Shown: one piece after another, positions 34,786-45,470 of the stretch | Position numbering within the stretch: position 1 is the first letter of the stretch | How the letters are laid out: each line of letters opens with the position of its first letter | Assembly (NCBI GenBank): GCA_033283265.1 | Contig: JAWMQN010000004.1 | Coordinates: forward strand, 62,001-126,000 | DNA: 64,000 bases | Origin: Mangrovimicrobium sp033283265 | Lineage (GTDB): Bacteria > Pseudomonadota > Gammaproteobacteria > Pseudomonadales > Halieaceae | Direction of reading: 5' to 3' | Notes under the pieces: model-generated | What the model saw: the letters and a program-made list of their open reading frames with translations, nothing else | Told to the model about the DNA's origin: nothing | Databases searched by the model: none | Translations under genes and position numbers: made by a program

Positions 34786-35805
34786 ATGCTGACGCAAATT
34801 AAAAAAATGATAACAGCGGGCGGCGGCCCCCAGACTCTAGCCCCGGTACCTGCGCCTCTACTGAGTATCGTCGTCATTGTCTTCGATATGCCGCGGCAGG
34901 CCGAGCGGACGCTGTACTCGCTGACATCCGCCTATCAGGAGGGCGCCAGTGAGGGCGAATACGAGGTCATCGTGGTGGAGAACGAATCCGCCAACCCCCT
35001 CTCCACTGCTTTCATCAACAGCCTGCCGGCCAACTTCTCCTACCACCTGCGGGTGGAGCGCGAACCGACCCCGGTACACGCGATCAATCACGGTGCCGGT
35101 ATCGCCCGCGGGCGCTACCTGTGTGTGATGATAGACGGTGCGCGCATGGTTACCCCGGGGGTTGTGCGCAACCTGCTGCGTGGGCACCGCTTGAGCGGGA
35201 ATGCCGTGGTTACGGTGCCCGGTTACCACATCGGTGAGCAACTGCAGCAGGCCGCGGTGGAGCACGGTTACGGCGAGGAGGACGACCGCGCGCTGATCGA
35301 GTCCAGCGACTGGAGCAGCAACGGCTACAACCTCTTCGATATCGCCTGTTTCAGCGGTTCCTGCTCCGGCGGCTTCTACCTGCCCATCAGCGAGAGCAAC
35401 TGCATCAGCATGCCGCGGCACATCTGGGCGGCCCTCGGCGGCATGGATACGCGTTTCAACCTGCGCGGCGGCGGCCTGGTCAACCTCGACCTGTATCGCC
35501 GCGCCTGCGAGTACCGGGACGTACTGCATATCGTGCTGCAGGGGGAGGGCACCTTCCACCAGTTCCACGGCGGGGTTACCACTGGCGGCGAGTCGAAGGA
35601 AGTCCGCGCCCAGCTGATGGAGGAGATGGACCGCCAGTACGAACGCATCCGCGGTTGCCGCTATGAGAGCCCGGTGACCGCCCCCGTCTACCTCGGAGAG
35701 CTGTCGCGCCAGGCGCTGCGCTTCGTGCAGGCCTCGACGGAATCCCTGCTGCTCGAGCAGCAGGACACTGAATTGCCGCTGCCGGTGAGCTCGGCGCAGG
35801 CCTAG
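34786..35805 (+). CDS. Family 2 glycosyltransferase
   Basis: A 339-residue protein with a GT-A fold start (PLLSIVVIVFDMPRQAERTL, then EVIVVENES). The nucleotide-sugar/metal site is probably VMIDGARM, where the usual D-x-D is reduced to a single Asp plus Gly. A Gly-rich acceptor region (NLRGGGLVNLDLYRRA) follows. No membrane segment is evident, so it is cytoplasmic or membrane-associated. GAGAGAG precedes ATG 34786, two bases after the sulfotransferase stop. Confidence 0.83.
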   Translation: MLTQIKKMITAGGGPQTLAPVPAPLLSIVVIVFDMPRQAERTLYSLTSAYQEGASEGEYEVIVVENESANPLSTAFINSLPANFSYHLRVEREPTPVHAINHGAGIARGRYLCVMIDGARMVTPGVVRNLLRGHRLSGNAVVTVPGYHIGEQLQQAAVEHGYGEEDDRALIESSDWSSNGYNLFDIACFSGSCSGGFYLPISESNCISMPRHIWAALGGMDTRFNLRGGGLVNLDLYRRACEYRDVLHIVLQGEGTFHQFHGGVTTGGESKEVRAQLMEEMDRQYERIRGCRYESPVTAPVYLGELSRQALRFVQASTESLLLEQQDTELPLPVSSAQA

Positions 35806-35851
35806 ATCCCCTGCCCGGGTCGCTGGCCATTCGATTTAAGGGAATAGACCC

Positions 35852-36640
35852 ATGCACACCAATATCTACTTTCCACCGTCCCTGCTGGGCTTCGAGCCCA
35901 AACGCATGGTGTTCAGCACCTGGGTCGACCACCTGCCCTTCGCCTATGACCTGGTGACGGCGATCCGGCCGAAGATGGTGGTGGAGCTGGGGGTCTACAA
36001 CGGCCTGTCCTTCTTCACCTTCTGCCAGGCGATGATGGAGAACGATATCGACGGCGTGGCCTACGGCATCGACTGCTGGGAGGGGGACGCCCACACCGAC
36101 GCCTACGACGACTCCATCTACCAGGATGTCTCGGCCCATGCCCGGGAGCACTACCGGGGCATCACCTACCTGTTGAAGATGTTCTTCAACGAGGCGCTGC
36201 AGCATTTCGACGACGAATCCATCGACCTGCTGCATATCGATGGCCTGCACACCTACGAGGCGGTGCAGGAGGACTTCAACAACTGGTATCCCAAGGTCAG
36301 GCCCGGCGGTATCGTGCTGTTCCATGACGTGATGGCGCGGATCAAGGATTTCGGCGCCTGGAAGTACTTCGAGGAACTGGAGGCCGGCCACCCGGAGACC
36401 TTCAAGTTCAACCACGGCTTCGGCCTCGGTGTGCTGCGCAAGCCGGGCGGCGAGCGCCAGCCGCAGCAGCTGCTCGACCTGCTGTTCACCGATAGCGAGG
36501 ACGAAAAGCGCAAGCTGCGCCAGTTCTACGCCCACGCCGCCCACTTCCTGGAGGCGCGGCGCCAGGCCGGGCGCTTCAAGGCGATCCAGGCGAACAAGCA
36601 GAAACTCGGTGGCCAGGGCAAGGAGCAGCAGGCCGGGTAG
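35852..36640 (+). CDS. SAM-dependent methyltransferase (class I)
   Basis: A 262-residue protein with a Rossmann-type SAM site: motif I VVELGVYNGLSFFTF, then YGIDCWEGD, and the post-core DLLHIDGLHTYEAVQEDF and GGIVLFHDV, as in the Methyltransf_24 group often tied to glycan or cell-wall gene clusters. A basic C-terminal tail follows. It begins 46 bases after the glycosyltransferase gene with a GGGA-type site. It probably methylates the glycosylated or sulfated product. Confidence 0.83.
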   Translation: MHTNIYFPPSLLGFEPKRMVFSTWVDHLPFAYDLVTAIRPKMVVELGVYNGLSFFTFCQAMMENDIDGVAYGIDCWEGDAHTDAYDDSIYQDVSAHAREHYRGITYLLKMFFNEALQHFDDESIDLLHIDGLHTYEAVQEDFNNWYPKVRPGGIVLFHDVMARIKDFGAWKYFEELEAGHPETFKFNHGFGLGVLRKPGGERQPQQLLDLLFTDSEDEKRKLRQFYAHAAHFLEARRQAGRFKAIQANKQKLGGQGKEQQAG

Positions 36641-36673
36641 GGGCTAATGGGGAAGATGTCACAGTTCACCCAC

Positions 36674-36702
36674 TGGACACCCCCGGCCGCTTCACCTAAA
36701 AT
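36674..36702 (+). promoter_or_regulatory. Promoter of carAB, upstream of the attenuator
   Basis: A -35 TGGACA (36674-36679) and -10 TAAAAT (36697-36702) are separated by 17 bases, each one base off consensus. Transcription would start near 36709, giving a leader of about 160 bases before carA. A strong intrinsic terminator lies inside that leader. Confidence 0.65.
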
Positions 36703-36782
36703 TTGCGCCCAGATTTACACCAGCCCGGATTGCGCGCCGGGCCCCGTGTGTTCCCGAGAAAACCAAGGCTTAATTTCATGTG

Positions 36783-36817
36783 AAAAGGCGAGATGTGGTT
36801 ACCCATCTCGCCTTTTT
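36783..36817 (+). terminator. Intrinsic terminator in the carA leader (attenuator candidate)
   Basis: A 13-bp stem of the AAAAGGCGAGATG type (36783-36795) pairs with 36804-36816 and is followed by T residues. Because a good promoter lies upstream and carA lies 50 bases downstream, it probably acts as an attenuator and not only as the end of the methyltransferase transcript. A competing hairpin (CTCGC, 36807-36811, with GCGAG, 36817-36821) could break the terminator. An ATG-TGA start-stop pair at 36778-36783 sits against its left arm. Confidence 0.65.
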
Positions 36818-36867
36818 GCGAGCGCGCGAGCCAGCGGTTTTCCCCGCGTTCGTGATGGAGGTTTCAC

Positions 36868-38007
36868 TTGTCCAGTCCGGCTATCCTGGTCCTTGAAGAT
36901 GGCAGTATTTTCAGAGGGCTAGCCATTGGGGCCAGTGGCTCCACCGTTGGTGAGGTGGTGTTCAATACCGCAATGACCGGTTACCAGGAGATCCTCACCG
37001 ATCCCTCCTACGCCCGCCAGATAGTCACCCTCACCTACCCCCATATCGGCAACACCGGCACCAACAGCGAGGACGAAGAGTCCAGCGGCGTATGGGCGGC
37101 GGGCCTGGTCATTCGCGACCTGCCCCTGCTGGCCAGCAACTACCGCAACCAGCAGAGCCTGCAGGACTACCTCGTCGAGCGCGGGGTGGTCGCCATCGCC
37201 GAGATCGACACCCGCCGGCTGACCCGCATCCTGCGCGACAAGGGCGCCCAGAATGGCTGCATCATGGCCGGTGAGGGCGTCGATGAAGCCAAGGCCCTGG
37301 AGCTGGCGAAGAGCTTTGCCGGCCTCAAGGGCATGGACCTGGCGAAGGAAGTGACCGTCGGCAAGGCCTACGAGTGGCTCGAGGGCAGCTGGGTACTGGG
37401 CGAGGGCTACAGCAGCCATGACGCCGCCACCCGGCGGTACCATGTCGTCGCCTACGACTACGGGGTGAAGCGCAACATCCTGCGCATGCTGGTGGATCGC
37501 GGCTGCCGCCTGACCGTGGTGCCCGCCCAGACGCCCGCAGCCGAGGTGCTGGCGCTGAACCCGGACGGTGTCTTCCTCTCCAACGGTCCCGGCGACCCGG
37601 AGCCCTGTGACTACGCGATCAAGGCCATCGGCGAGATTCTCGAGACCGAGATCCCGGTCTTCGGCATCTGCCTCGGCCACCAGCTGCTGGCCCTGGCCTC
37701 TGGCGCGAAGACGGTGAAAATGAAATTCGGCCACCACGGCGCCAACCACCCGGTGCAGAACCTGGACGACGGCACGGTGCTGATCACCAGCCAGAACCAC
37801 GGTTTCGCCGCCGACGAGGACAGCCTGCCGGCCAACCTGCGGGCGACCCACCGCTCGCTGTTCGACGGCAGCCTGCAGGGCATCCACCGCACCGACAAGC
37901 CCGCCTTCAGCTTCCAGGGCCACCCGGAGGCGAGCCCCGGGCCGCACGATGCCGCGCCGCTGTTCGACCACTTTATTGACCTGATGAAAACCCGCGCCGG
38001 AGCCTGA
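36868..38007 (+). CDS. carA: Carbamoyl-phosphate synthase small subunit CarA
   Basis: A 379-residue glutamine amidotransferase subunit that supplies ammonia to CarB for arginine and pyrimidine synthesis. The nucleophile Cys is in FGICLGHQLLAL, and the His/Glu pair in FQGHPEASPGP. The start is TTG 36868 with ATGGAGG about six bases upstream; the earlier ATG at 36854 is out of frame. It lies five bases before carB. Confidence 0.96.
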   Translation: MSSPAILVLEDGSIFRGLAIGASGSTVGEVVFNTAMTGYQEILTDPSYARQIVTLTYPHIGNTGTNSEDEESSGVWAAGLVIRDLPLLASNYRNQQSLQDYLVERGVVAIAEIDTRRLTRILRDKGAQNGCIMAGEGVDEAKALELAKSFAGLKGMDLAKEVTVGKAYEWLEGSWVLGEGYSSHDAATRRYHVVAYDYGVKRNILRMLVDRGCRLTVVPAQTPAAEVLALNPDGVFLSNGPGDPEPCDYAIKAIGEILETEIPVFGICLGHQLLALASGAKTVKMKFGHHGANHPVQNLDDGTVLITSQNHGFAADEDSLPANLRATHRSLFDGSLQGIHRTDKPAFSFQGHPEASPGPHDAAPLFDHFIDLMKTRAGA

Positions 38008-38012
38008 GTGTT

Positions 38013-41000
38013 ATGCCGAAGAGAACCGACATCCAGAGCATCCTGATCATCGGCGCCGGCCCCATCGTTATCGGCCAGGCCTGTGAATTCGACTACTCCG
38101 GCGCCCAGGCCTGCAAGGCCCTGCGGGAGGAGGGTTACCGGGTCATCCTGGTGAACTCCAATCCCGCCACCATCATGACTGACCCGTCGATGGCGGATGC
38201 CACCTACATAGAGCCCGTGGAGTGGGGCACCGTCGCGCGGATCATCGAACAGGAGCGCCCCGACGCCCTGCTGCCGACCATGGGCGGCCAGACCGCGCTC
38301 AACTGCGCCCTCGACCTCGCCAAGCACGGAGTGCTGGAGAAGTTCGGCGTGGAGATGATCGGCGCCACCAAGGAGGCCATCGACAAGGCGGAAGATCGCC
38401 AGCTCTTCGACAAGGCGATGAAACGCATCGGTCTGGAGACCCCCCGCGCCTCCACTGCCCACAGCATGGAAGAAGCCTTCCAGGTGCTCGACAGCATCGG
38501 CTTCCCCTGCATCATCCGGCCCTCCTTCACCATGGGCGGCTCCGGCGGCGGCATCGCCTACAACCGCGACGAGTTCGAGGAGATCTGTACCCGCGGGCTG
38601 GACCTGTCACCGACCAAGGAACTGCTCATCGACGAGTCCCTGATCGGCTGGAAAGAGTACGAGATGGAGGTGGTCCGCGACAAAAACGACAACTGCATCA
38701 TCGTCTGCTCGATCGAGAACTTCGACGCCATGGGCGTGCATACCGGCGACTCCATCACCGTCGCCCCCGCGCAGACCCTGACCGACAAGGAATACCAGAT
38801 CATGCGCGACGCCTCGCTGGCGGTACTGCGCGAGATCGGCGTGGAAACCGGCGGTTCCAATGTGCAGTTCGGCCAGTGCCCGCAGACCGGCCGCATGGTG
38901 GTGATCGAGATGAACCCGCGGGTGTCGCGCTCCTCGGCGCTGGCCTCCAAGGCCACCGGCTTCCCGATCGCCAAGGTGGCCGCCAAGCTGGCCATCGGTT
39001 ACACCCTCGACGAGTTGCAGAACGACATTACCGGCGGTGCCACCCCGGCCTCCTTCGAGCCGGCCATCGACTACGTGGTGACCAAGATCCCGCGTTTCGC
39101 CTTCGAGAAATTCAAGGGCGCCAACTCTCGCCTGACCACCCAGATGAAATCCGTGGGCGAGGTCATGGCCATCGGCCGCACCTTCCAGGAGTCGGTGCAG
39201 AAGGCCCTGCGCGGCCTCGAGGTCGGCTCCGCCGGTTTCGAGCACAAGATCGACGTCGACGACCCCGACCTGCGCGACGACCTGCGCGCCGAACTGGTCA
39301 ACCCGGGCCCCGAGCGCATCTGGTACATCGCCGATGCCTTCCGCGCGAAGATGGGTATCGACGAGGTCTACAAGCTGACCGGGGTCGACCCCTGGTTCCT
39401 GGTGCAGATCGAGGACATCGTGCGCACCGAGGACGGCCTCAAGTCGGTCGAACTGGCGGATATCGATGCCGAGCGCATGTTCCGCCTGAAGCGCAAGGGC
39501 TTCTCCGACGAGCGTCTCGCGGTCCTGCTGGCCACGAGCGAGGCGGCGGTCCGCGCCCACCGCCAGGCGCTGGATATTCGCCCGGTGTACAAGCGGGTCG
39601 ATACCTGCGCCGCGGAATTCGCCTCCAGCACCGCCTACATGTACTCCACCTACGAGGAGGAGTGCGAGGCGGCGCCTACCGGCCGCGACAAGATCCTGGT
39701 ACTCGGCGGCGGTCCCAACCGCATCGGCCAGGGCATCGAATTCGACTACTGCTGTGTCCACGCGGTACTCGCCATGCGCGAGGACGGCTACGAGACCATC
39801 ATGGTCAACTGTAACCCGGAGACCGTCTCCACCGACTACGACACCTCCGACCGCCTCTATTTCGAGCCGGTCACCCTGGAGGACGTGCTGGAAATCGTCG
39901 CCCTCGAACAGCCCAAGGGTGTCATCGTGCAATTCGGCGGCCAGACCCCGCTGAAACTGGCCCGCGCACTGGAAGAGGCGGGTGTGCCCATCATCGGCAC
40001 CACCCCGGACGCCATCGACCGCGCCGAGGACCGCGAGCGCTTCCAGCAGATGATCCAGAAGCTGGGCCTCAAGCAGCCTGCCAACACCATCGTGCGCAGT
40101 GTCGACGAGGCGGTGGAAGCGGCGGCGGGCATCGGCTACCCGCTGGTGGTGCGCCCCTCCTACGTACTCGGCGGCCGGGCGATGGAAATCGTCTACCGCG
40201 AGGAGGACCTGCTGCGCTACATGAGCAATGCGGTGAAGGCCTCCGACGACGCGCCGGTGCTGCTCGACTCCTTCCTCTCCGCCGCGGTGGAAGTGGATAT
40301 CGACGCGGTCAGCGACGGCGAACAGGTGGTGATCGGCGCCATCATGCAGCATATCGAACAGGCCGGCGTGCACTCCGGTGACTCCGCCTGCTCCCTGCCG
40401 CCCTACAGCCTCGACCCCGCGGTGCAGGACGAGATGCGCGAACAGGTGCGCCAGATGGCCCTCGAGCTCGGCGTGCGCGGCCTGATGAACGTGCAGCTGG
40501 CCTGGCAGGACGACGAGATCTACGTGATCGAGGTCAACCCCCGCGCCTCGCGCACCGTGCCCTTCGTCTCCAAGTGTATCGGCGTGTCACTGGCCCAGGT
40601 CGCCGCCCGCTGCATGGCCGGCCAGAGCCTGGCCTCCCAGGGCGTCGAAAAAGAGGTGGTGCCGCCTTACTACAGCGTCAAGGAAGCGGTAATGCCCTTC
40701 AACAAGTTCCCCGGCGTCGACCCGATTCTCGGCCCGGAGATGCGCTCCACCGGTGAGGTGATGGGTGTCGGCGACAGCTTCGCCGTGGCCTTCGCCAAGG
40801 CCCAGTTGGGCAGTGGCGAAGCCCCCCCGAAAAGCGGTACCGTACTCATCAGTGTTCGCGACGTCGACAAGCCCGGTGCGGTGAAAGTGGCGAAGGACCT
40901 GGTGGCGCTGGGCTTCAAGCTCGCCGCCACCGCGGGTACTGCCGCCGCGCTGGAGGCCGCGGGCCTCGAAGTGCGCCGGGTCAACAAGGTGCTGGAAGGG

Positions 41001-41234
41001 CGCCCGCATATCGTCGACATGATCAAGAACGACGAGGCGGACCTCATCATCAACACCACGGAAGGGCGTCGCGCCATCGAGGATTCCGCGCCGATTCGCG
41101 CCAGTGCCGAGGCCCACCGCGTGTTCTACACCACCACGCTGGCCGCCGCCGAAGCCCTGGCGATGTCGATGCGCGAGGAAGGGGACAAGAAAGTGCGCAG
41201 GCTGCAGGACCTGCACGGGAGTATCCACGGATGA
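38013..41234 (+). CDS. carB: Carbamoyl-phosphate synthase large subunit CarB
   Basis: A 1073-residue synthase with two homologous ATP-grasp halves (residues about 1-400 for carboxyphosphate, 550-930 for carbamoyl phosphate), an oligomerisation region between them, and a C-terminal MGS-like allosteric domain that binds UMP or ornithine. Each half opens with a Gly-rich nucleotide motif (IIGAGPIVIGQACEFDYSG and LGGGPNRIGQGIEFDYC). It overlaps greA by four bases. Confidence 0.97.
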   Translation: MPKRTDIQSILIIGAGPIVIGQACEFDYSGAQACKALREEGYRVILVNSNPATIMTDPSMADATYIEPVEWGTVARIIEQERPDALLPTMGGQTALNCALDLAKHGVLEKFGVEMIGATKEAIDKAEDRQLFDKAMKRIGLETPRASTAHSMEEAFQVLDSIGFPCIIRPSFTMGGSGGGIAYNRDEFEEICTRGLDLSPTKELLIDESLIGWKEYEMEVVRDKNDNCIIVCSIENFDAMGVHTGDSITVAPAQTLTDKEYQIMRDASLAVLREIGVETGGSNVQFGQCPQTGRMVVIEMNPRVSRSSALASKATGFPIAKVAAKLAIGYTLDELQNDITGGATPASFEPAIDYVVTKIPRFAFEKFKGANSRLTTQMKSVGEVMAIGRTFQESVQKALRGLEVGSAGFEHKIDVDDPDLRDDLRAELVNPGPERIWYIADAFRAKMGIDEVYKLTGVDPWFLVQIEDIVRTEDGLKSVELADIDAERMFRLKRKGFSDERLAVLLATSEAAVRAHRQALDIRPVYKRVDTCAAEFASSTAYMYSTYEEECEAAPTGRDKILVLGGGPNRIGQGIEFDYCCVHAVLAMREDGYETIMVNCNPETVSTDYDTSDRLYFEPVTLEDVLEIVALEQPKGVIVQFGGQTPLKLARALEEAGVPIIGTTPDAIDRAEDRERFQQMIQKLGLKQPANTIVRSVDEAVEAAAGIGYPLVVRPSYVLGGRAMEIVYREEDLLRYMSNAVKASDDAPVLLDSFLSAAVEVDIDAVSDGEQVVIGAIMQHIEQAGVHSGDSACSLPPYSLDPAVQDEMREQVRQMALELGVRGLMNVQLAWQDDEIYVIEVNPRASRTVPFVSKCIGVSLAQVAARCMAGQSLASQGVEKEVVPPYYSVKEAVMPFNKFPGVDPILGPEMRSTGEVMGVGDSFAVAFAKAQLGSGEAPPKSGTVLISVRDVDKPGAVKVAKDLVALGFKLAATAGTAAALEAAGLEVRRVNKVLEGRPHIVDMIKNDEADLIINTTEGRRAIEDSAPIRASAEAHRVFYTTTLAAAEALAMSMREEGDKKVRRLQDLHGSIHG

Positions 41235-41707
41235 ACAAGGAACCGATGACCAAAACCGGTGAAGCGGCGCTTCGCCAGGAACTGGAGCGGCTGAAGAAAG
41301 TCGAGCGCCCGCGCATTGTCGCGGCCATCGCCGAGGCCCGTGAACACGGCGACCTCAAAGAGAACGCCGAGTACCATGCGGCCCGCGAGCAGCAGAGCTT
41401 CGCCGAAGGGCGGATCATGGAAATCGAGAGCAAGCTCGCCGCTGCCCAGGTCATTGACGTGACCACCATCGCCAAGACCGGCCGGGTCATTTTCGGTACC
41501 ACCGTCGACCTGATCAACGTGGAAACCGAAGAAACCCGGAGCTACCGCATTGTCGGTGAAGATGAGGCGGACGTGAAAAACAACCTGATTTCCATCGGCT
41601 CACCGATCGCCCGCGCCCTGATCGGCAAGGAAGAGGGCGATGTCGTCGTGGTGCGCGCACCCGGCGGCGACGTCGAGTACGAGATCGACCAGGTGCACCA
41701 TATCTGA
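41231..41707 (+). CDS. greA: Transcription elongation factor GreA
   Basis: A 158-residue factor that enters the secondary channel of RNA polymerase and stimulates cleavage of backtracked RNA. The N-terminal coiled coil has the acidic tip HGDLKENAEYHAARE, and the C-terminal FKBP-like domain ends in EYEIDQVHHI. The start overlaps the carB stop in an ATGA. A GC-rich inverted repeat follows the gene but has no T-run. Confidence 0.96.
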   Translation: MNKEPMTKTGEAALRQELERLKKVERPRIVAAIAEAREHGDLKENAEYHAAREQQSFAEGRIMEIESKLAAAQVIDVTTIAKTGRVIFGTTVDLINVETEETRSYRIVGEDEADVKNNLISIGSPIARALIGKEEGDVVVVRAPGGDVEYEIDQVHHI

Positions 41708-41780
41708 GTTTCCCCGCCTGCTGCCGGCACTCGCCGCGGCAGGCACTCCTTCACAGCCCGCCTTCCTGTTGCCGCCCCGT

Positions 41781-42122
41781 CTAGGCGCGGGTCGACTGGA
41801 ACAGCTGCACCCGTGCCAGCACCAGTTCGGCGATCAGTTCGAGGGTCAGGGCGTGATTGTCCCGGCGGATTTCCTCCAGGCCAGTCTCGATGTCCAGCTT
41901 GAGGGCGGTGCGCTCGGGTTCTGCGAGGCTCTCGGGGAGAGCGACCCGGAAGCTGTATTGCTCCTGGTCGTGGCTGCGGCGGTAGATGCGGGTGAGTTCG
42001 CCGGCGGCGAAGTCGATCAGTTCGTCGTCGGCACCGCGGCTGGCGAGTAACTGGCGGATACGCCGGTCGAGATAGGCCAGCCCCTGTGCCCGGGGGGAGG
42101 GAAATTCCAGCAGGTCGCCCAT
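41781..42122 (-). CDS. Small protein of unknown function
   Basis: A 113-residue, probably helical and soluble protein (MGDLLEFPSPRAQGL...) rich in Leu, Glu and Arg. I choose ATG 42122 because GAGGTGAT directly precedes it; a GTG start at 42149 would add nine residues without a good ribosome-binding site. It converges on greA and lies downstream of yhbY on the same strand with about 100 bases between. I do not recognise the family. Confidence 0.7.
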   Translation of the reverse strand: MGDLLEFPSPRAQGLAYLDRRIRQLLASRGADDELIDFAAGELTRIYRRSHDQEQYSFRVALPESLAEPERTALKLDIETGLEEIRRDNHALTLELIAELVLARVQLFQSTRA

Positions 42123-42225
42123 ATCACCTCGCGGAGGTAAGTACGGCACCAGTTTAGCGAATCGTTAGCCGGTGGGTAAGTGGCGCGGGGCTGTAATTCT
42201 GCCAGGCGACTGCCTGGCGGCCTGG

Positions 42226-42537
42226 CTAGAGCGGGCGGAGCAGGTTGGACAGGCGCGGGTCGGGCTTCGAGCTGCGGCGCAGGATCAGGAGCATGTTGCC
42301 GACGCTCTGCACCAGTTCGGCGCCGCAGGCCTCGCAAACTGCAGTAGTCATCTCGCGGCGCGCTTCGCCGCCACCCACGGCGAGCTTGACCTTGATCAGC
42401 TCGTGCTGCTCGAGTGCGCGCTCGATTTCGGCGATGACGCCCTCGGTCAGGCCCTTGCCGGCAACAGTTACCACGGGCTTCAGTTTGTGGCCGATGGCGC
42501 GCAGTTGCTTGCTGTCGGGTGATTTCTGCTTGTTCAT
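42226..42537 (-). CDS. yhbY: Ribosome assembly RNA-binding protein YhbY
   Basis: A 103-residue CRS1/YhbY-domain protein. The start LRAIGHKLKPVVTVAGKGLT and the central HELIKVKLA are typical. In E. coli the protein associates with pre-50S particles. It diverges from rlmE, which also acts on the 50S subunit, an arrangement that is common in gammaproteobacteria. Confidence 0.93.
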   Translation of the reverse strand: MNKQKSPDSKQLRAIGHKLKPVVTVAGKGLTEGVIAEIERALEQHELIKVKLAVGGGEARREMTTAVCEACGAELVQSVGNMLLILRRSSKPDPRLSNLLRPL

Positions 42538-42557
42538 GTCAAATCCAAGTTACAATG
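42530..42557 (+). promoter_or_regulatory. Possible promoter of rlmE
   Basis: A -10 TACAAT at 42552-42557 is preceded after 16 bases by TTGTTC at 42530-42535, which lies at the very start of the yhbY gene. The -10 is one base off consensus but the -35 is moderate. It would give an rlmE leader of about 75 bases. Confidence 0.4.
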
Positions 42558-42638
42558 GGCCCGGCTGCGCGGGGCGCGTATTCTACCCGAGCACCGACAG
42601 CGCGGAAATGTGCAACATCACCACTATAGACGGAATCC

Positions 42639-43265
42639 ATGCCGAAAAAGCGATCCTCCAGTAAGGCCTGGCTGAAAGAGCACCGCGAGGACCCTTACGT
42701 GCAGCGCGCGCAGAAAGAGGGTTACCGCAGTCGTGCCTGTTACAAGTTGCTGGAACTGCAGGAAAAAGACCGCCTGTTCCGGCCCGGGATGACCGTGCTG
42801 GACCTCGGTAGCGCCCCCGGCGGCTGGTCGCAGGTCGCCGCCGACCTGGTCGGCCACCGCGGCCGGGTGATCGCCTCGGACATCCTGCCCATGGACAACC
42901 TCGCCGGGGTGGAATTCATCCAGGGCGACTTCACCGAGGACGCCGTCTTCGAGGAAATCCTTACCGCCGTGGGCGACGCCCCGGTGGACCTGGTGATGTC
43001 TGACATGGCGCCCAACCTGAGCGGCCTCAACGCCGTCGACCAGCCCCGCGCCATGTACCTGGTGGAGCTGGCCCTGGACCTGTCGCGCCGGGTGCTTCCC
43101 CCCGGCGGCACCTTCATCGCCAAGGTCTTCCACGGCGAGGGTTTCGAGGATCTGATGCGCGAGACCCGCTCCTCGTTTGCCAAGGTACTGACCCGCAAGC
43201 CGGCGGCGTCCCGGCCGCGCTCGCGCGAGGTCTACGTGGTGGCAACGGGGTTTACCGGCTCCTGA
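42639..43265 (+). CDS. rlmE: 23S rRNA (U2552) 2'-O-methyltransferase RlmE
   Basis: A 208-residue SAM-dependent enzyme (FtsJ/RrmJ) that methylates U2552 in the 50S A-loop. SAM motif I is VLDLGSAPGGWSQ. The K-D-K-E catalytic set is visible: Lys in SRACYKLLEL, Asp in VMSDMAPN, Lys in FIAKVFHGEG and Glu in SREVYVVA. It precedes ftsH, as in the E. coli rrmJ-ftsH heat-shock locus. Confidence 0.95.
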   Translation: MPKKRSSSKAWLKEHREDPYVQRAQKEGYRSRACYKLLELQEKDRLFRPGMTVLDLGSAPGGWSQVAADLVGHRGRVIASDILPMDNLAGVEFIQGDFTEDAVFEEILTAVGDAPVDLVMSDMAPNLSGLNAVDQPRAMYLVELALDLSRRVLPPGGTFIAKVFHGEGFEDLMRETRSSFAKVLTRKPAASRPRSREVYVVATGFTGS

Positions 43266-43319
43266 GGTAAATGAAGGCGGTCGCTGGTGCCATGTGCGCG
43301 CGACTGCCCGGGTTGCCCC

Positions 43320-43347
43320 CTTGAAACATGGAGACAGCGCCCCAACT
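43320..43347 (+). promoter_or_regulatory. Sigma-32 (heat-shock) promoter for ftsH
   Basis: CTTGAAA (43320-43326), a 13-base spacer and CCCCAACT (43340-43347) match the sigma-32 consensus CTTGAAA-N13-15-CCCCATNT at all but one informative base. It lies about 190 bases before ftsH. FtsH in E. coli is itself under sigma-32 and degrades it, so the logic is conserved. Confidence 0.7.
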
Positions 43348-43446
43348 GTAGTACATTGGCGCCTTGCAGATTCCCGAGTTCACCCCGTGAGGGGTGCTAC
43401 CACGTATTCCCGCCCGTAGCGGAGCAACACCCGCGGTGGCAGTGTC

Positions 43447-43452
43447 TATAAT
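43447..43452 (+). promoter_or_regulatory. Possible second (sigma-70) -10 box for ftsH
   Basis: A perfect TATAAT lies about 80 bases before the ftsH start. The region 17 bases upstream (GCAACA) matches a -35 only in its last three bases, so it may be weak or activator-dependent. Confidence 0.35.
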
Positions 43453-43534
43453 TGAGGAGTAAGGCTGTAGGGTCCGGTTGCCCCCGCGTGGCACACCGCC
43501 CGCCTCCCCTGGTCTGTCCCTAGAGGATGCAGCA

Positions 43535-45463
<1,929 letters not shown>

Positions 45464-45470
45464 GTTCACC

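Noticed and set aside
36641..36867. ArgR operator or a uracil-type reiterative start in the carA leader
   Set aside because: No clear ARG-box palindrome, and the likely start region does not begin with a T-run.
36647..36922. 91-codon open frame across the carA leader
   Set aside because: It runs through the promoter, the terminator and into carA in another frame; the translation has no family features.
38607..40373. Long leftward open frame inside carB
   Set aside because: carB is unambiguous here and the antisense translation has no recognisable domain.
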